64,000 bases of DNA from positions 248,001-312,000 of the forward strand of contig JACKQL020000009.1 in the NCBI GenBank assembly GCA_018296165.2. The letters are read 5' to 3'. This DNA comes from Termitomyces sp. T153. Lineage: Eukaryota > Basidiomycota > Agaricomycetes > Agaricales > Lyophyllaceae. A program made the position numbers and the translations under genes. How positions within the stretch are numbered: position 1 is the stretch's first letter; each line of letters starts with the position of its first letter. The notes under the pieces are model-generated. The model worked only from the letters and a program-made list of their open reading frames with translations, was not told the origin of the DNA and searched no databases. Positions 45,269 through 55,675 of the stretch are shown one piece after another.

Positions 45269-46446
45269 ATGCAAATCGCCGCACGTATACCATTGAACAT
45301 TTCGCGGAACGTTTGGTTTAAGTACCGTTATGGTTCAAATTTTCGCCCCACCAAGACACTTGACTAAGTAATTTGCTAAGGTTTCCCAGCGACGTATATC
45401 AGCCTGGTCATCGCCTTTCGGTTGAGCTTCGAGGAGGTAAAGCGGCAGAAGTGGAGATCATTAAGGCGTTTACTCCGTTTACTTGCTCTGCTGTCCTTCT
45501 AGTTCGTACACGGACTAGTATGCATAGCTTGGGACTTCCGGACCGTTTCATACTGAAACTGGCAGATCGTCGAGTCTCTGACGTATGGAATTTACAAGAA
45601 GAAGAGGACTATCAATCAAATATCAGTAAACATGGAGCATCCTTTGAACTCCAAGACGAGGAGGATTTGTTACCGTGGATGGAATCATTTAGGTCATGGC
45701 AATATTATGATGCCTTACATGTCAAGGAGCGCGAGGCATATAGTCATTTGAAAGAGGCTCAGGCTTCTGGGTTAATCCCTCGTTTCTTCGGTACCACGAA
45801 AATCAACATGATGACAACGGCTCCCCATCCATCTCTAAGTCACATCAATGGCCTTCTACTCGAGTACATCCCTGGGCGTCCAATGGCAAAAATAAGGCCA
45901 GGTATTACAATCACATTCGAGGAGGCCGAGACTATTTCGCAACGTGTCTTGGAATTGGGGCGGCAGCTCCGTCGTTTTGGTGTTCGCCACTCTGATGTCC
46001 ATGTTGGCAATGTCATCCTTCGAGCAAAGGACAACTCCCCAGTCCTGATTGATTGGGGTCTCGCGACGTTACCTGCTCCGGGTGCCTCGTTGATTGAACG
46101 ATGGAATGATATCGGTGCTAAGACGGATTTTAACCGAGACCTACGCTATTTGCTTCGAAGTGGAGTTTATTACGAAGGTCCCAACGATGATGAAGTCCAT
46201 CCCCCAATCACGGCTGGCGGTATATGGCATCGCTTCAGAACTCCACTGTCTGATGAGGAACAAATTCAATACGCGCAAGACTGGGGTTATCACTCGACCA
46301 ATTTGGAAATTGCTCGTCTACCTGAAGAAGAAAAGGCCCTCTTCTATGATGAAGACATGAGTGTAGACATTGATCATGGGTTGCGGTGGAAAGTCAAGAA
46401 GGGTGTGAAGACCAGGGAACTAGATGATCCATGTCCAGCAGAATAA
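45269..46446 (+). CDS. Protein-kinase-like (PKL) protein, copy B, one intron
   Basis: Proposed CDS is join(45269-45321, 45381-46446), 372 codons, with a 59-nt intron (45322-45380, GTACCG...CTAAG). The start ATG and splice borders match copy A. The product is about 94% identical to copy A over the last 357 residues (20 differences by my count). Motifs kept are FILKLADRR, HSDVHVGNVIL and LIDWG. The upstream 49-nt intron-like segment (45217-45265) is also present. Just before it, copy B lacks one C and about 18 bp relative to copy A, so if that part were coding, copy B would be shifted. The gene has no stop and normal CpG, and lies between the LINE and Gypsy-A3. Substrate unknown. Confidence 0.8.
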
Positions 46447-46973
46447 AAAGTTTGAATAACTTATCTGAAAACCCTTCCAGAACGGTACAGTTCATGTACT
46501 TGATATCAATGACTAGTTCGGCAACTTTTTTCTAGAATGTTTCAGCTAATTCTTGAGCCATCTTGATGAGGATAGTGGTAACGAACTCCATCTCCATGGC
46601 GATTCCAAAGTGTAGCTCGCAACCGTGACATATCCTGAGTATCCAGGATCCCAGCCTGGGTGAAGTGTGGTAAGATATGATCCACTTGCACCACATGCAT
46701 TGTAGATGACAGAGAGTCATGCAGTTGACGATCGTGACATAGGTCAGAACACCGGATAGTGCTTACAAAACAAGTTTACGAGTTAACCCCTCAATCATCG
46801 ATTCATCTTTCTATACATTTGACCATGTCTTATCATCGGTCTACAATTTACATCGTTCTTGAATTCTTGACAATGTCTTCCTTTCCTGTAATCGGACTTA
46901 AGATGAAGCAAAACAAAGAAAAAGAAAAACTCTTTTCAGGGATCCCCTTCATTCAAGTCCTTGTAAATGCCTC
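46447..46973 (+). other. Shared downstream flank of the duplicated segment
   Basis: This matches 18770-19271 in inverted orientation. It ends with the start of the small hypothetical ORF (MSSFPVIGLKMKQNKEKEK at 46874-46930), which is cut after VLVNA by Gypsy-A3 at about 46974. On the opposite strand the tail EMEFVTTILIKMAQELAETF (46600-46534) is also similar in both copies (EMEFIATIIIKMAKEFAETF). It could be the C-terminal end of another, unrecognised gene. Confidence 0.6.
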
Positions 46974-47870
46974 GACTAAATCACAATGGCTGCCCTCCAG
47001 CATACTCTGGAATTGATACAAAGGCCCATGGTACCCCAACCAGTGACATCTAAATCCTCCAATCAACTCCGTCACCACTCCAGACTCAGCTGCTGCTGCC
47101 CTGTTGCCCACCCCCGTTGACTCCAGAAACCTTGACATTAAAATCATTGGCACCATCCCCTTTGCACACATCTTTTCTATACAAAGTAGTTCCACTGGAG
47201 TATCATGAATTTGCTGACATGTTCTCTGAAGGAAGTGCCAAGGAACTTCCTCTGCACTGCTCCTACAACCACAAGATTAACCTCAAAGATGGCACCTTGC
47301 TCCCATTTGGCAAGATCTACAACATGTCTGAGATTGAGCTCTGGGCCCTGAAGCAATACCTCAACAACATGCTCAGCAAGGGCTTCATATGCCTGTTGAT
47401 CTCTGCTGCTGGTGCTCTGGTCTTGTTTGCCAAGAAGAAGCATGGATCACTCCAACTCTGTGTAGATTATCAGGGACTCAACAAAGTCACCAAAAAGAAC
47501 CAGTATCCCCTCCCCCTGATTGGAGACCTCATCAACCATCTCCACAGTGCAAAGATCTACACAAAGATAGACCTCTGCTCTGGCTACAACAATGTCTGGA
47601 TTGCTCCAGGACATGAATGGAAGACTGCCTTTTGCACCTGCTACAGCCTCTTTAAGTACCTCGTAATGCCCTTTGGAATGACTAACTCTCCCGCCACCTT
47701 CCAGTATTTCATGAACAACATCTTCCACAACATGAATGATATTTTCATTATTGTATACCTGGACAGCATATTGATCTACTCAAATTCACTGGAGGAGCAT
47801 TCAGAGCATGTCTGCCGCATCTTAGAACAACTCCAGGAGTACCACCTCCATGCCAAAACCTGAAAAATGC
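46974..47870 (+). pseudogene. Gypsy-A3 pol, reverse transcriptase
   Basis: The element starts in mid-pol at TCGACTAAATC, which corresponds to about 58230 in Gypsy-A4, so gag, proteases and the 5' LTR are missing. About 108 bp before RT are also deleted (junction near 47173). [47 protein letters not shown] and VYLDSILIYSN (second Asp of YxDD is Ser). One extra A in CCAAAACCTGA near 47861 shifts the frame. From 47187 to about 47600 the DNA is almost identical to A4. Confidence 0.9.
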
Positions 47871-50090
47871 TCCTTCCACATGATGGAGGTTGAATACCTT
47901 GGAGTCATTGTCACTTCAAACAGTGTGTGCATGGACCCTGCCAAGGTCAATGCTATACTCAGCTAGCCCCCACTGTGGAATGTCAAGAAGGTACAGTCAT
48001 TTCTGGGGTTTGCTAACTTTTATTGCCAATTCATTGACAACTACTCTGGAATCACCAAACCCCTCAACCAACTCACACAGAAGGACACCCCTTGTGATTG
48101 GGAAAGCAAGTGCCAAAGTGTATTCCTCCTCCTTAAAAAGGCCTTCACCTCTGCCCCAGTCCTCTGCCATTTTGATCCCTCCTTGCCAATAGTACCTAAA
48201 TACAATGCCTCAACTACACCATTGCCAGAATACTCTCCCAGTCAGACTCTGGAGGCAAGGACCTCTGCCCCATTGTCTTCTACACCCATTCAATGCTCCC
48301 CACAGAGCTCAACTATGACATCTACAACAAAGAACTCCTTGTGATTGTCAAAGCCTTTTGTCAGTGGCAGGCCTACCTTGAGGGATCCCTGCACTGCATT
48401 CAAGTCTACTCTGACCACAACAACCTACAATACTTCACAACCACAAAGCAACTCAGCTGCTGCCAAGCTCAATGGTCCAAAACCCTCTCAGAGTATGACT
48501 TTACCATCCACTACTGCCCCGGATGACTCAGCACAAAGCCCAACACCCTCACTTGGAGGTCAGATGTGTATTCAAAAAAGTCATTTGAAGCCAAGTGGAA
48601 CACATTCAACTATCAAGTGGTAATCCCCCCCAAACATCTACATGCCATGCTGATTTTAAACAAAGAAGGTATCCTCCATCAAATCAGAAACTCACCCCTG
48701 GACTCCTTCTTCACTCAGCATGACCCCTGCAACAACTCTGCCAACAAGTCCAACACCAAAAACCCCTTCACACTGTCTCCAGACCACCACCTCTTGCTCT
48801 GGAGCAGACAAATCTATGCCCTGGACCACAAGTCCATTTGCCTTAACATACTCTGGCAACACCATGATCAAAAGCTCCATGGACACCCAGGGATCCATAA
48901 GACTCTTCAGCTCATCTCCCAGACTTACTTTTGGCCAGAAATGAAGAAGGACATCATGCAATACATAAGGGCCTGCAAACCTTGTCTCCAGGCCAAGGTA
49001 CCCCACCACCACCCTCATGGATTATTGAAACCCCTCCCCATTGGTTGGCACTTCTGGTCCTCCATTTTGATGGATCATATCATTGAACTCCCTGACTTTG
49101 AAGGTTTCAATGCAATCCTTGTCATCATCTGCTACCTCACCAAGCAAGCCCTCTTCATTCTCTGCTACACCACCAACAATGCTCTCAAGTTTGCAAAACT
49201 ATTCCTCAAACACATATTCTCCAAGCACAGACTCCTGGATGACATTGTCTCCAACTGCAGACCTCTGTTTGTATCCCATTTCCGGCAATTGCTATGCAAG
49301 GTGCTTGAAATAAGGACCAATCTCTCCACCACCTATTACCTGGAGACCAACAGACATTGGAACAGTATCTCCACTTCTATGTCAACTATTTACAGAACAA
49401 CTGGGATGCAGAACTCCCCCTCACTGAGTTTACCTACAACAATATGCCCCACTCCACTACTGGAGTTTCCCCCTTCTATGCCAACAAGGGCTACAACCCT
49501 CAACTCACACTATCCCTCAAGGATATCCCTTCCCATGTTGCCCACAAAGTTGCCAAGGACTTTCAATCCCTTCACCAGTTCCTCTGGGATGAGATCAACA
49601 CTGCCAATCAAGCCTACTCCAAGCGTGCCAACACCCAACACAAACTGACCCCCAATTGGTCCCCTGGCACCTTGGTCTGGCTTGATCAACAAAATTTCAA
49701 GACCCAGAGGCCCTCCATCAAGCTCAATCACAAACATTTCAGCTCTTTCAAAGTCCTTTGAAAGATCTCCATGCATACTTATGAGCTTTACCTACTTCTG
49801 GGCCTGATGGGCCTCCACCCCATGTTCCACATGTGACTCCTCAAAAAACATGCTCCAGACTCCTTCCCTGGTCCGCATCCTAGTTGACTGCTTCCCATCA
49901 AAGTTGAAGACAAATATTATTATGAGGTCAACCAAATCCTTGACTCTCATGTGGTCCATGGCCAACTCTAATACTTGGTCCACTGGAAGGGCTATGAGCC
50001 TGAGGATGACACTTGAAAGCCTCAAAAAAACCTTGACAGAGCCCCTGACAAACTGCAGAACTTCCATTGACAACACCCCACTAAGCCCTG
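47871..50090 (+). pseudogene. Gypsy-A3 pol, RNase H, integrase and chromodomain
   Basis: RNase H lies near 48290-48530 (YDIYNKELLVIVKAF, YSDHNNLQYF). The integrase zinc finger is HGHPGIHKTL ... CKPCLQAK (48880-49000). The core has LMDHIIELPDFEGFNAI (first Asp) and DDIVSNCRPLF, where SDRGPLF is expected, so the second Asp is Asn. A frameshift follows, then EQYLHFYVNYLQNNW (49360). The GPY-like part is near 49690-49750. The chromodomain is at about 49900-50080 (YYYEVNQILDSHVV, YLVHWKGYEPED). Confidence 0.85.
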
Positions 50091-52230
50091 GGACCCCCAG
50101 GACTAGCAAATACAGATGGCAATAGTGGGTGTAACTCATGCCTCTGGATTTAACAGGGATTCAACTCCCATGAGTAACCTCTTATATGTTTTCATTTACT
50201 TTCCCCCTCACTCAATCTGAACCTTCCCACACTCAGCAGAACTGCAAAAAATCAAGATATGGACAATGCTACAAGTACAAAATATAGAACCAAGAGGAGT
50301 GCAGGGCAGCAAGAAATTAAAAGTCTGAGATCCCCTCACTCTCCCCCCTCCTCTGACATCCTCTATATCCTAGCCCCGACTAAGTCCACCTCCATCTGCA
50401 TGACCACAATGGCAAGGACCTCAGGCTGCCCTGGCAGTGGCTTCCCCATATTGGTTGCTACCTCCCACCATGCTCTGGAATCTGCTGCACTCCTCTACTG
50501 GTGCCCCACCAACAGTTGCCCCATCTGCCAGAACTCCTGCTCCAGCTCCGACAGAAGCTCCCCAGGCATCTGTGCCAACCCATCCTGTATTGAGGCATGG
50601 GCAGCCAATGCCCTGTCAAGAAGGACATGGTGTTGTTGGACCAGTCTAAACAGTTCAGTGTTAGCAGGGTGAAAGGAACAAGAAGTAGAGGGACTTACAC
50701 ATCACTCCCCTATACCCTGAGGCTGCCTTATTAGCCAGCCACTCCTCATGCTGCCTCTCTGCCTCTGCCCAAGTCCTCTCTGCCTCCACAGCTCCTTGCT
50801 GAACCTCTGCCCACTGCTCTGCCCACACCTCCAGCTGCCCTAGGCACTCCCACAACCCCTGCACCTCTAGCAAGCCCTTCATGATTGTCTGCATGGCCTC
50901 CCCCAACTTCTGTTGCACCATGTCCCAGTTCCTCCTCACCTTATCACACTCCTGCTGAATCATATTGTGATTCCCCTCAACTGCCCAAATCTCCTCCTCA
51001 TGCAATGCCAGCAGTCAGGACAATGCCTCTATTCACTACTGCCAGAATGTTTCAGGAACTACTGGGGACAGACTGTAGACTCCACCAGAACTCTCCACTA
51101 GAACCCCTAACATGAGAGAATACACATGCGGCCTCAAAGGACCCACCATTGACTCCTCCCCCCACAGCTGCTTGCTAGGCCCCACCTCTGGTGAAGGTGA
51201 CACCCTTTGTTTCTCCTTGTCTTGCACTGACAAAGCTCCCTCCCTCCAACTACCCTGCAGGAGTCCCACCTTCATCACAGGCTGCTCCACACTGGCCCCA
51301 CCCCCCACTCTGGAACCCCAAACCAACACTCTCCCCTTGCATCCCTCAAGTATCTGCACAGCCACCCACTCCATGTCCCATCCCTGCTCCTCCAACATGC
51401 ATGCCACTCACCAACTCAACAAGATAGAGCACTTCTCATGCCTCAAATGACAAGAGATGCATACTAAAGTGTCCTGCCAGGACCCTGGTGCTTGCTCCTC
51501 AAAACTACAATAATTCCTGTGGCAAGCACAAAGGGCACACTATGAAATCAGATCAGATCAAAACTTGGTGCAAAAGACACTAGATGCTCACTGGAGCCTC
51601 TGCCTAACACCACTCCAGGGTCAGGGGACTCCACACCTGCCCCACTGCCTCCACAAACTGCTCTGGAGTCACCTCTGCCTGGGGAACCTGCAATGCCTCT
51701 GGAATGGCCTGGATCTCCCCCAGATTGAAATTGGGCTTTGAGGATTGCCCTGCTGACACTGATACTGACCCTGCTAGAACTCTGCCTGGGGATGAGACCC
51801 CCAATGGGCCAGCCACAGCTGCAGACAATTCTGTCAGACTAAATCAGCAACTCTGGAGTATAGAAGAAATGAACTTGCACTCATGGCTATGGTACATTGC
51901 TTCCACCCACTAGTGGCCACAACAAGAACTGGACTCCTCTGAGGAAGAAGGGTCAGGGGATGCAGAGGATGACACTGATGACATGGACACTGTTGAGGAG
52001 TATGCAGAGAATGACATTGCAAGAGTTGGAGAACTCCAGGGTACATCTGATCCCTTTTATTGACTTGGAAAGAACCTCCTGGTGAATGGCAGCCATGCTT
52101 TGACTTTGTTCCCCATGCTACCACTACTTGCTGCAGTCTGATCAATATTGCTCAACTTTGATTCCCATGCCCCACCAATCCCCAAACTGCACCCTGCATC
52201 TTGAGGGTCTTGATACTGAAGGGGGGGTAA
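50091..52230 (+). mobile_element. Gypsy-A3 post-pol region
   Basis: About 2.1 kb separate pol from the 3' LTR, unusually long for a Gypsy element. It matches 3803-5464 of Gypsy-A1 in several blocks, so it belongs to the family. The sense strand has only short, Pro/Ser-rich open stretches; the antisense strand carries the gene-like ORF below. It ends in a polypurine tract (GAAGGGGGGGTAA, 52218-52230). Confidence 0.75.
50661..51490 (-). pseudogene. Antisense ORF of Gypsy-A, copy 2 (Cys motif plus coiled-coil)
   Basis: Read towards lower coordinates there is CISCHLRHEKCSILLSW (about 51470-51420), then a block open from 51407 to 51036 (GSWREGALSV, SPSPEVGPSKQLW, MVGPLRPHVYS), then a 115-codon stretch, 51005-50661. 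This last stretch is rich in Glu, Gln, Trp and Ala (VQGLWECLGQLEVWAEQW, AEAERQHEEWLANKAAS), a likely coiled-coil. The same three blocks in the same order are in copy 1 at 5124-4345. Frameshifts separate the blocks here too. It lies opposite to pol, with its 5' end facing the 3' LTR. Family unknown; a Cys-rich finger with a dimerising coil is inferred. Confidence 0.6.
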
Positions 52231-53282
52231 TGTCATGATCTGCTCCCTGGACCCCCGACATTGTTCCCAGCTCACTCATTCCTCCAGAGTCTCCTGTAAT
52301 GCCCTGTGAAACTCCCCCAGCCCTTGCCCATCCCCTGTGCCCACACTGGGTAACTCCGACACTTCTCTGGAAAACCCTGTCAGCCTCCTAACCAACTCCA
52401 ATGCCTTCTTTGCAGCCATCAATACTTCCCTTGAGCCCCTAGAACCCTCCTCCACTATTTCTGGCCCTGTCATACACCTCTGACCCACTGCCCTAGTTCA
52501 CCTGACCTGCTCCAGAGCATCAGGATGACTCTAGAGTGGCCTATGTCCCCAGCTGATCCCATCAGAATATCACCATGGCCTGCCCCTTGATCATACCTGA
52601 CACCCATCAACTCCACACAGCTCTGTCAAGCCCCACTGCCATACACACTGTCCTTCAGAGCTATCCAGTAGTCAGTATATAAGTCATAGAGTGACTCCTC
52701 ATACTCTAGTCTTGATATTACCTGCATTAACTGGTTACTTGTGTCTTGTGTTTCTTTCTGTCTCTGTTTCTATCTTTAGTCTTGAATCTATTCTTTTCTC
52801 TGTCTCATCTTGCCTCATCTCCATCTCATCTCAATTGTCTCTATTTTCTTTGTTTCTCTAAGTTCTTTTTCTCTCCAATGTCAGTATGAACTCCACACAC
52901 ATGCTATGAACCCCAAACATTCTTATGACAACTCCAGACCTTACTCCACACTTGGCCCCACAACCCATCAAGTCTTGATTGACCCCCCATCCAACCCTGG
53001 CTCTGCCCCCATCACTTGCAAAGCCTCTGCATACTCTGCAGTCTATTTGCATGCCTACAAACTTGTACCTGACACCTGCCCAAGCTAATGTCTAATATAC
53101 TTGGTCTTAGACTTCCCTAGATCACTCTGGACTTGCTCAGATCACTCCCCCTAGCTTCTCCTTGCAAGTCCCTATACTCCACATAAACTCTGGAGTGCTA
53201 GGTTATAAGTGCAGGAAATCATGTCTGCCTAATAAGGACTCACCTAGTGTAGCTGAGCCCCTGTAGTCAGCAGAACCTGACA
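52231..53282 (+). mobile_element. LTR-A, full length, 3' LTR of Gypsy-A3
   Basis: TGTCATGATCTGC ... CAGAACCTGACA, 1,052 bp, directly after the polypurine tract. A TATA-like TATATAAGTCATAG lies at about 52676. Reverse-orientation gag of Gypsy-B6 begins immediately after it, so the right flank and any TSD are lost. Confidence 0.9.
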
Positions 53283-53918
53283 GCAGTCTTGGCAGGGTCT
53301 AATGGAAAAAACTCCACATGGAAGTCCTCCTCAAAGGTGGTCCAGTCCAGAAAGCTTCCAACACCTCCAGAGTGGCAGAAGACTCACAGCATGTAGGTAG
53401 AGGCATATCCGGTCTTTATGTATGACAGCACCCAGGCTATTTTCAATGCATTGGAGTCCAAGGCATCCTTGCTGAGGTGGATATAGGTGAGGCAGGACTG
53501 CAGGAATTGCTCCCTACCAGAGCAGGCACCATTGTATGTGTCTGATAGTGCAGAATGTGGAATCCATGGCTGTAAGGTCATCAGAGCTGCAGAGATGGGT
53601 GCAGATGTGGTCGGGGCTGGTTCTGTAGCTGCAGGAGGGGTGGAGTAGATAAGATCAGCTGTTTGACAGAGGGTAGAGAGTTCAGTAGTATGGTGGGTGA
53701 AAGATGATTGCATTAATTGCACCTGGGTTTCTAGATGAAGCAGGCAAGTCCAGGCTCTATTCTGCAGAGCTGGGGCCTCTGAGGGTGTGTCTGGGTTGGC
53801 AAGCTGAGACATAGAACTCTGCAGTGTTTAGTCCTGGTGGAGAAGTGATGGGTAGCAGCTCAGAGGTTCCTTGCAGCTATAAGGAGTTTCCAGACCAGTT
53901 TTAGGAGACTTGTTCTGC
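53283..53918 (-). pseudogene. Gypsy-B6 gag N-terminal part
   Basis: An open stretch of 142 codons (53812-53384) reads MSQLANPDTPSEAP and continues with LETQVQLMQSSFTHHTTELS, then YNGACSGREQFLQS, matching residues 1-170 of Gypsy-C gag. It follows its own 5' LTR-B and the shared leader. It is cut at 53283 by LTR-A. This is the best-kept N-terminal gag of the B type here. Confidence 0.8.
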
Positions 53919-54288
53919 TGTTAAGGGCAACCTCTGGGGCAGCAGATCAGAGTCATACAGCTAGCAGAGGGGAATTCAAAGTATATTAGTGGAGTAGACA
54001 ACAATACAATCAGTAACTAATCATCTAGCAGAGGGGAATCTGAAGAGAACAAGTCTAAGGATCCCCACTGTTCAGCATGGTGCATCAGCAGGCAGCAGAG
54101 GCATGGGAACTGCTGTACAGATAACCAGAGCTACTCCTAACCCTAGGGCAATGACTGCTAAGGTAATACAGGGAACTCTGCAGTTCTCTGGAGAACTCCA
54201 GGGTTCTAGAAGGAGCCCCAGAGACATCAAACAAGCTGTGGAGGTGCTGGAACAAGTTGTGGAGGTTGGAAATGGAAGTCCCCTGACA
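53919..54288 (-). mobile_element. LTR-B, full length, 5' LTR of Gypsy-B6
   Basis: Plus strand TGTTAAGGGCAACC ... TCCCCTGACA, 370 bp. It is inserted into a Copia RT: the RT reading (LRMVIAMVAI) stops exactly at 54289. Confidence 0.9.
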
Positions 54289-54667
54289 ATTGCTACCATT
54301 GCTATAACCATCCTCAAAGCAGCTTAGTGGGCAGTAGGGCAAAGGTCTTGTTGAAATTGACACTGGGCTGCTGGCTAAAGCCCTGTGCCACCACACAAGC
54401 TTTAAAATGGTCAATCCCTTCATTAGGTAGGTGTTTAACCTTCAAACATCCAGTGCAACCCAATTGCTTTTTGTCCTGGGAGGAAGTAGACATCATGCCA
54501 AGTGCCATTGTTCTTGAGTGAGTTCATTTCCTCACACATAGCCTTGAACCACTCCAATGCATTCTCACTTGCCATTGCCTCATGATATGAATGGGGGTTA
54601 GTATTGTGTGCTCCAACCTTATAAGCATGGGCTGTATGTATGTAGTGGCAGCTGACTACTTTGAATT
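54289..54667 (-). pseudogene. Ty1/Copia reverse transcriptase fragment
   Basis: Reading down from about 54660: HYIHTAHAYKVG, ALEWFKAMCEEMNSLKNNGT, GLHWMFEG (GCKWVFK box), then KVKHLPNEGIDHFKACVVAQ and FSQQPSVNFNKTFA. These are the first conserved boxes of Copia RT. Two frame changes occur. The rest of the RT, beyond MVIAMVAI, is lost where LTR-B begins. It is the only Copia coding sequence seen. Confidence 0.85.
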
Positions 54668-55675
54668 TGACACAAGTCACAACACTCAGCATAGGGGATC
54701 TAGCCCGAGGATTGGACCGAAGCACGAGACTCTAGTGACCACAAGACTTATTGAGCACGAGAAATATCATGTGGAGTCTGGAACTTGGGCCTAGATCATC
54801 AAGGCCTAGACCCCCCCAGCAATGATTATTAGTGACCCTAGCGATCCTGGTGACAAAACAGCATTCTCCTACCATATATGGACAAATTATCAGACATGTA
54901 CCTTTTTACTATCATTTTGTTTGCTAAGCTTACCAACATACTTGAATGGTGTTTATGCTTCAGGTGTTGACATCAGACTCGTTTCTTTTTGGTTTTTATT
55001 AGCAATTAGGCAGCGCCAAGACTTCACCTATGATCTTTCACTTAGTTACAGACTGATGCCTTGTATGCACCATAAACACAGTGACAGACACCATCATTAG
55101 TGGTACTTATTTGTTTACTTTTGCATACTATACTTGGAAACATATAAATACTGACTGTACATAGATACTAGAGGAGAGAAGAACAGAGAACCCCCTTCAG
55201 AGTCGACTAGCTGCTCTCTCTAAGCCTACCAGCTTGAGATTTCACTTTGCCTTTCTTTCCCTTATCTCATTTTTGACTCCGGCTTAGCAACAAGCCTCCT
55301 TGACTTTGACTTTGACTTAGTTTGGTACCAACTGCAGGTGCCTATTTGCATTAATTTGACTTAACAATGCTAGCGACTACAGCTAGTGACTAGTTCATGT
55401 TCGTCCCCTGGTTTCAGTCCTTCCCTTACTGCCTTCTCTCTCCCTACTCTCCTCACCACTGTTACGAGTTCACTTTGTCTTAGCAATGTTATCTGTCTTC
55501 CCCCATTTCTCCTTATTGTCAATAGTGACCTCAGCTAGCAATAGTGACTGCTTTCTACTTCACCCCACATCTCAACTTTCGCTCTAGTTCTCTGGGACGG
55601 TTACTGATTTGCTCTCAACTATTAACTTCCTACTGCCAGCTACCCTATCTAGTGGCTAGTGTTAGGTCCTCTTTT
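54668..55675 (+). mobile_element. LTR-E and following leader, CpG-bearing
   Basis: It begins TGACACAAGTCACAACACTC, has a TATA-like ACATATAAATACTG at about 55139, and keeps many CpG sites unlike its neighbours. TTTGGTACCAACTGCAGG at about 55320 may mark the LTR end and a primer-binding region. The first 230 bp recur at 28937-29185. I cannot define the right border; composition changes near 55675 where Gypsy-A4 gag sequence starts. Confidence 0.5.
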
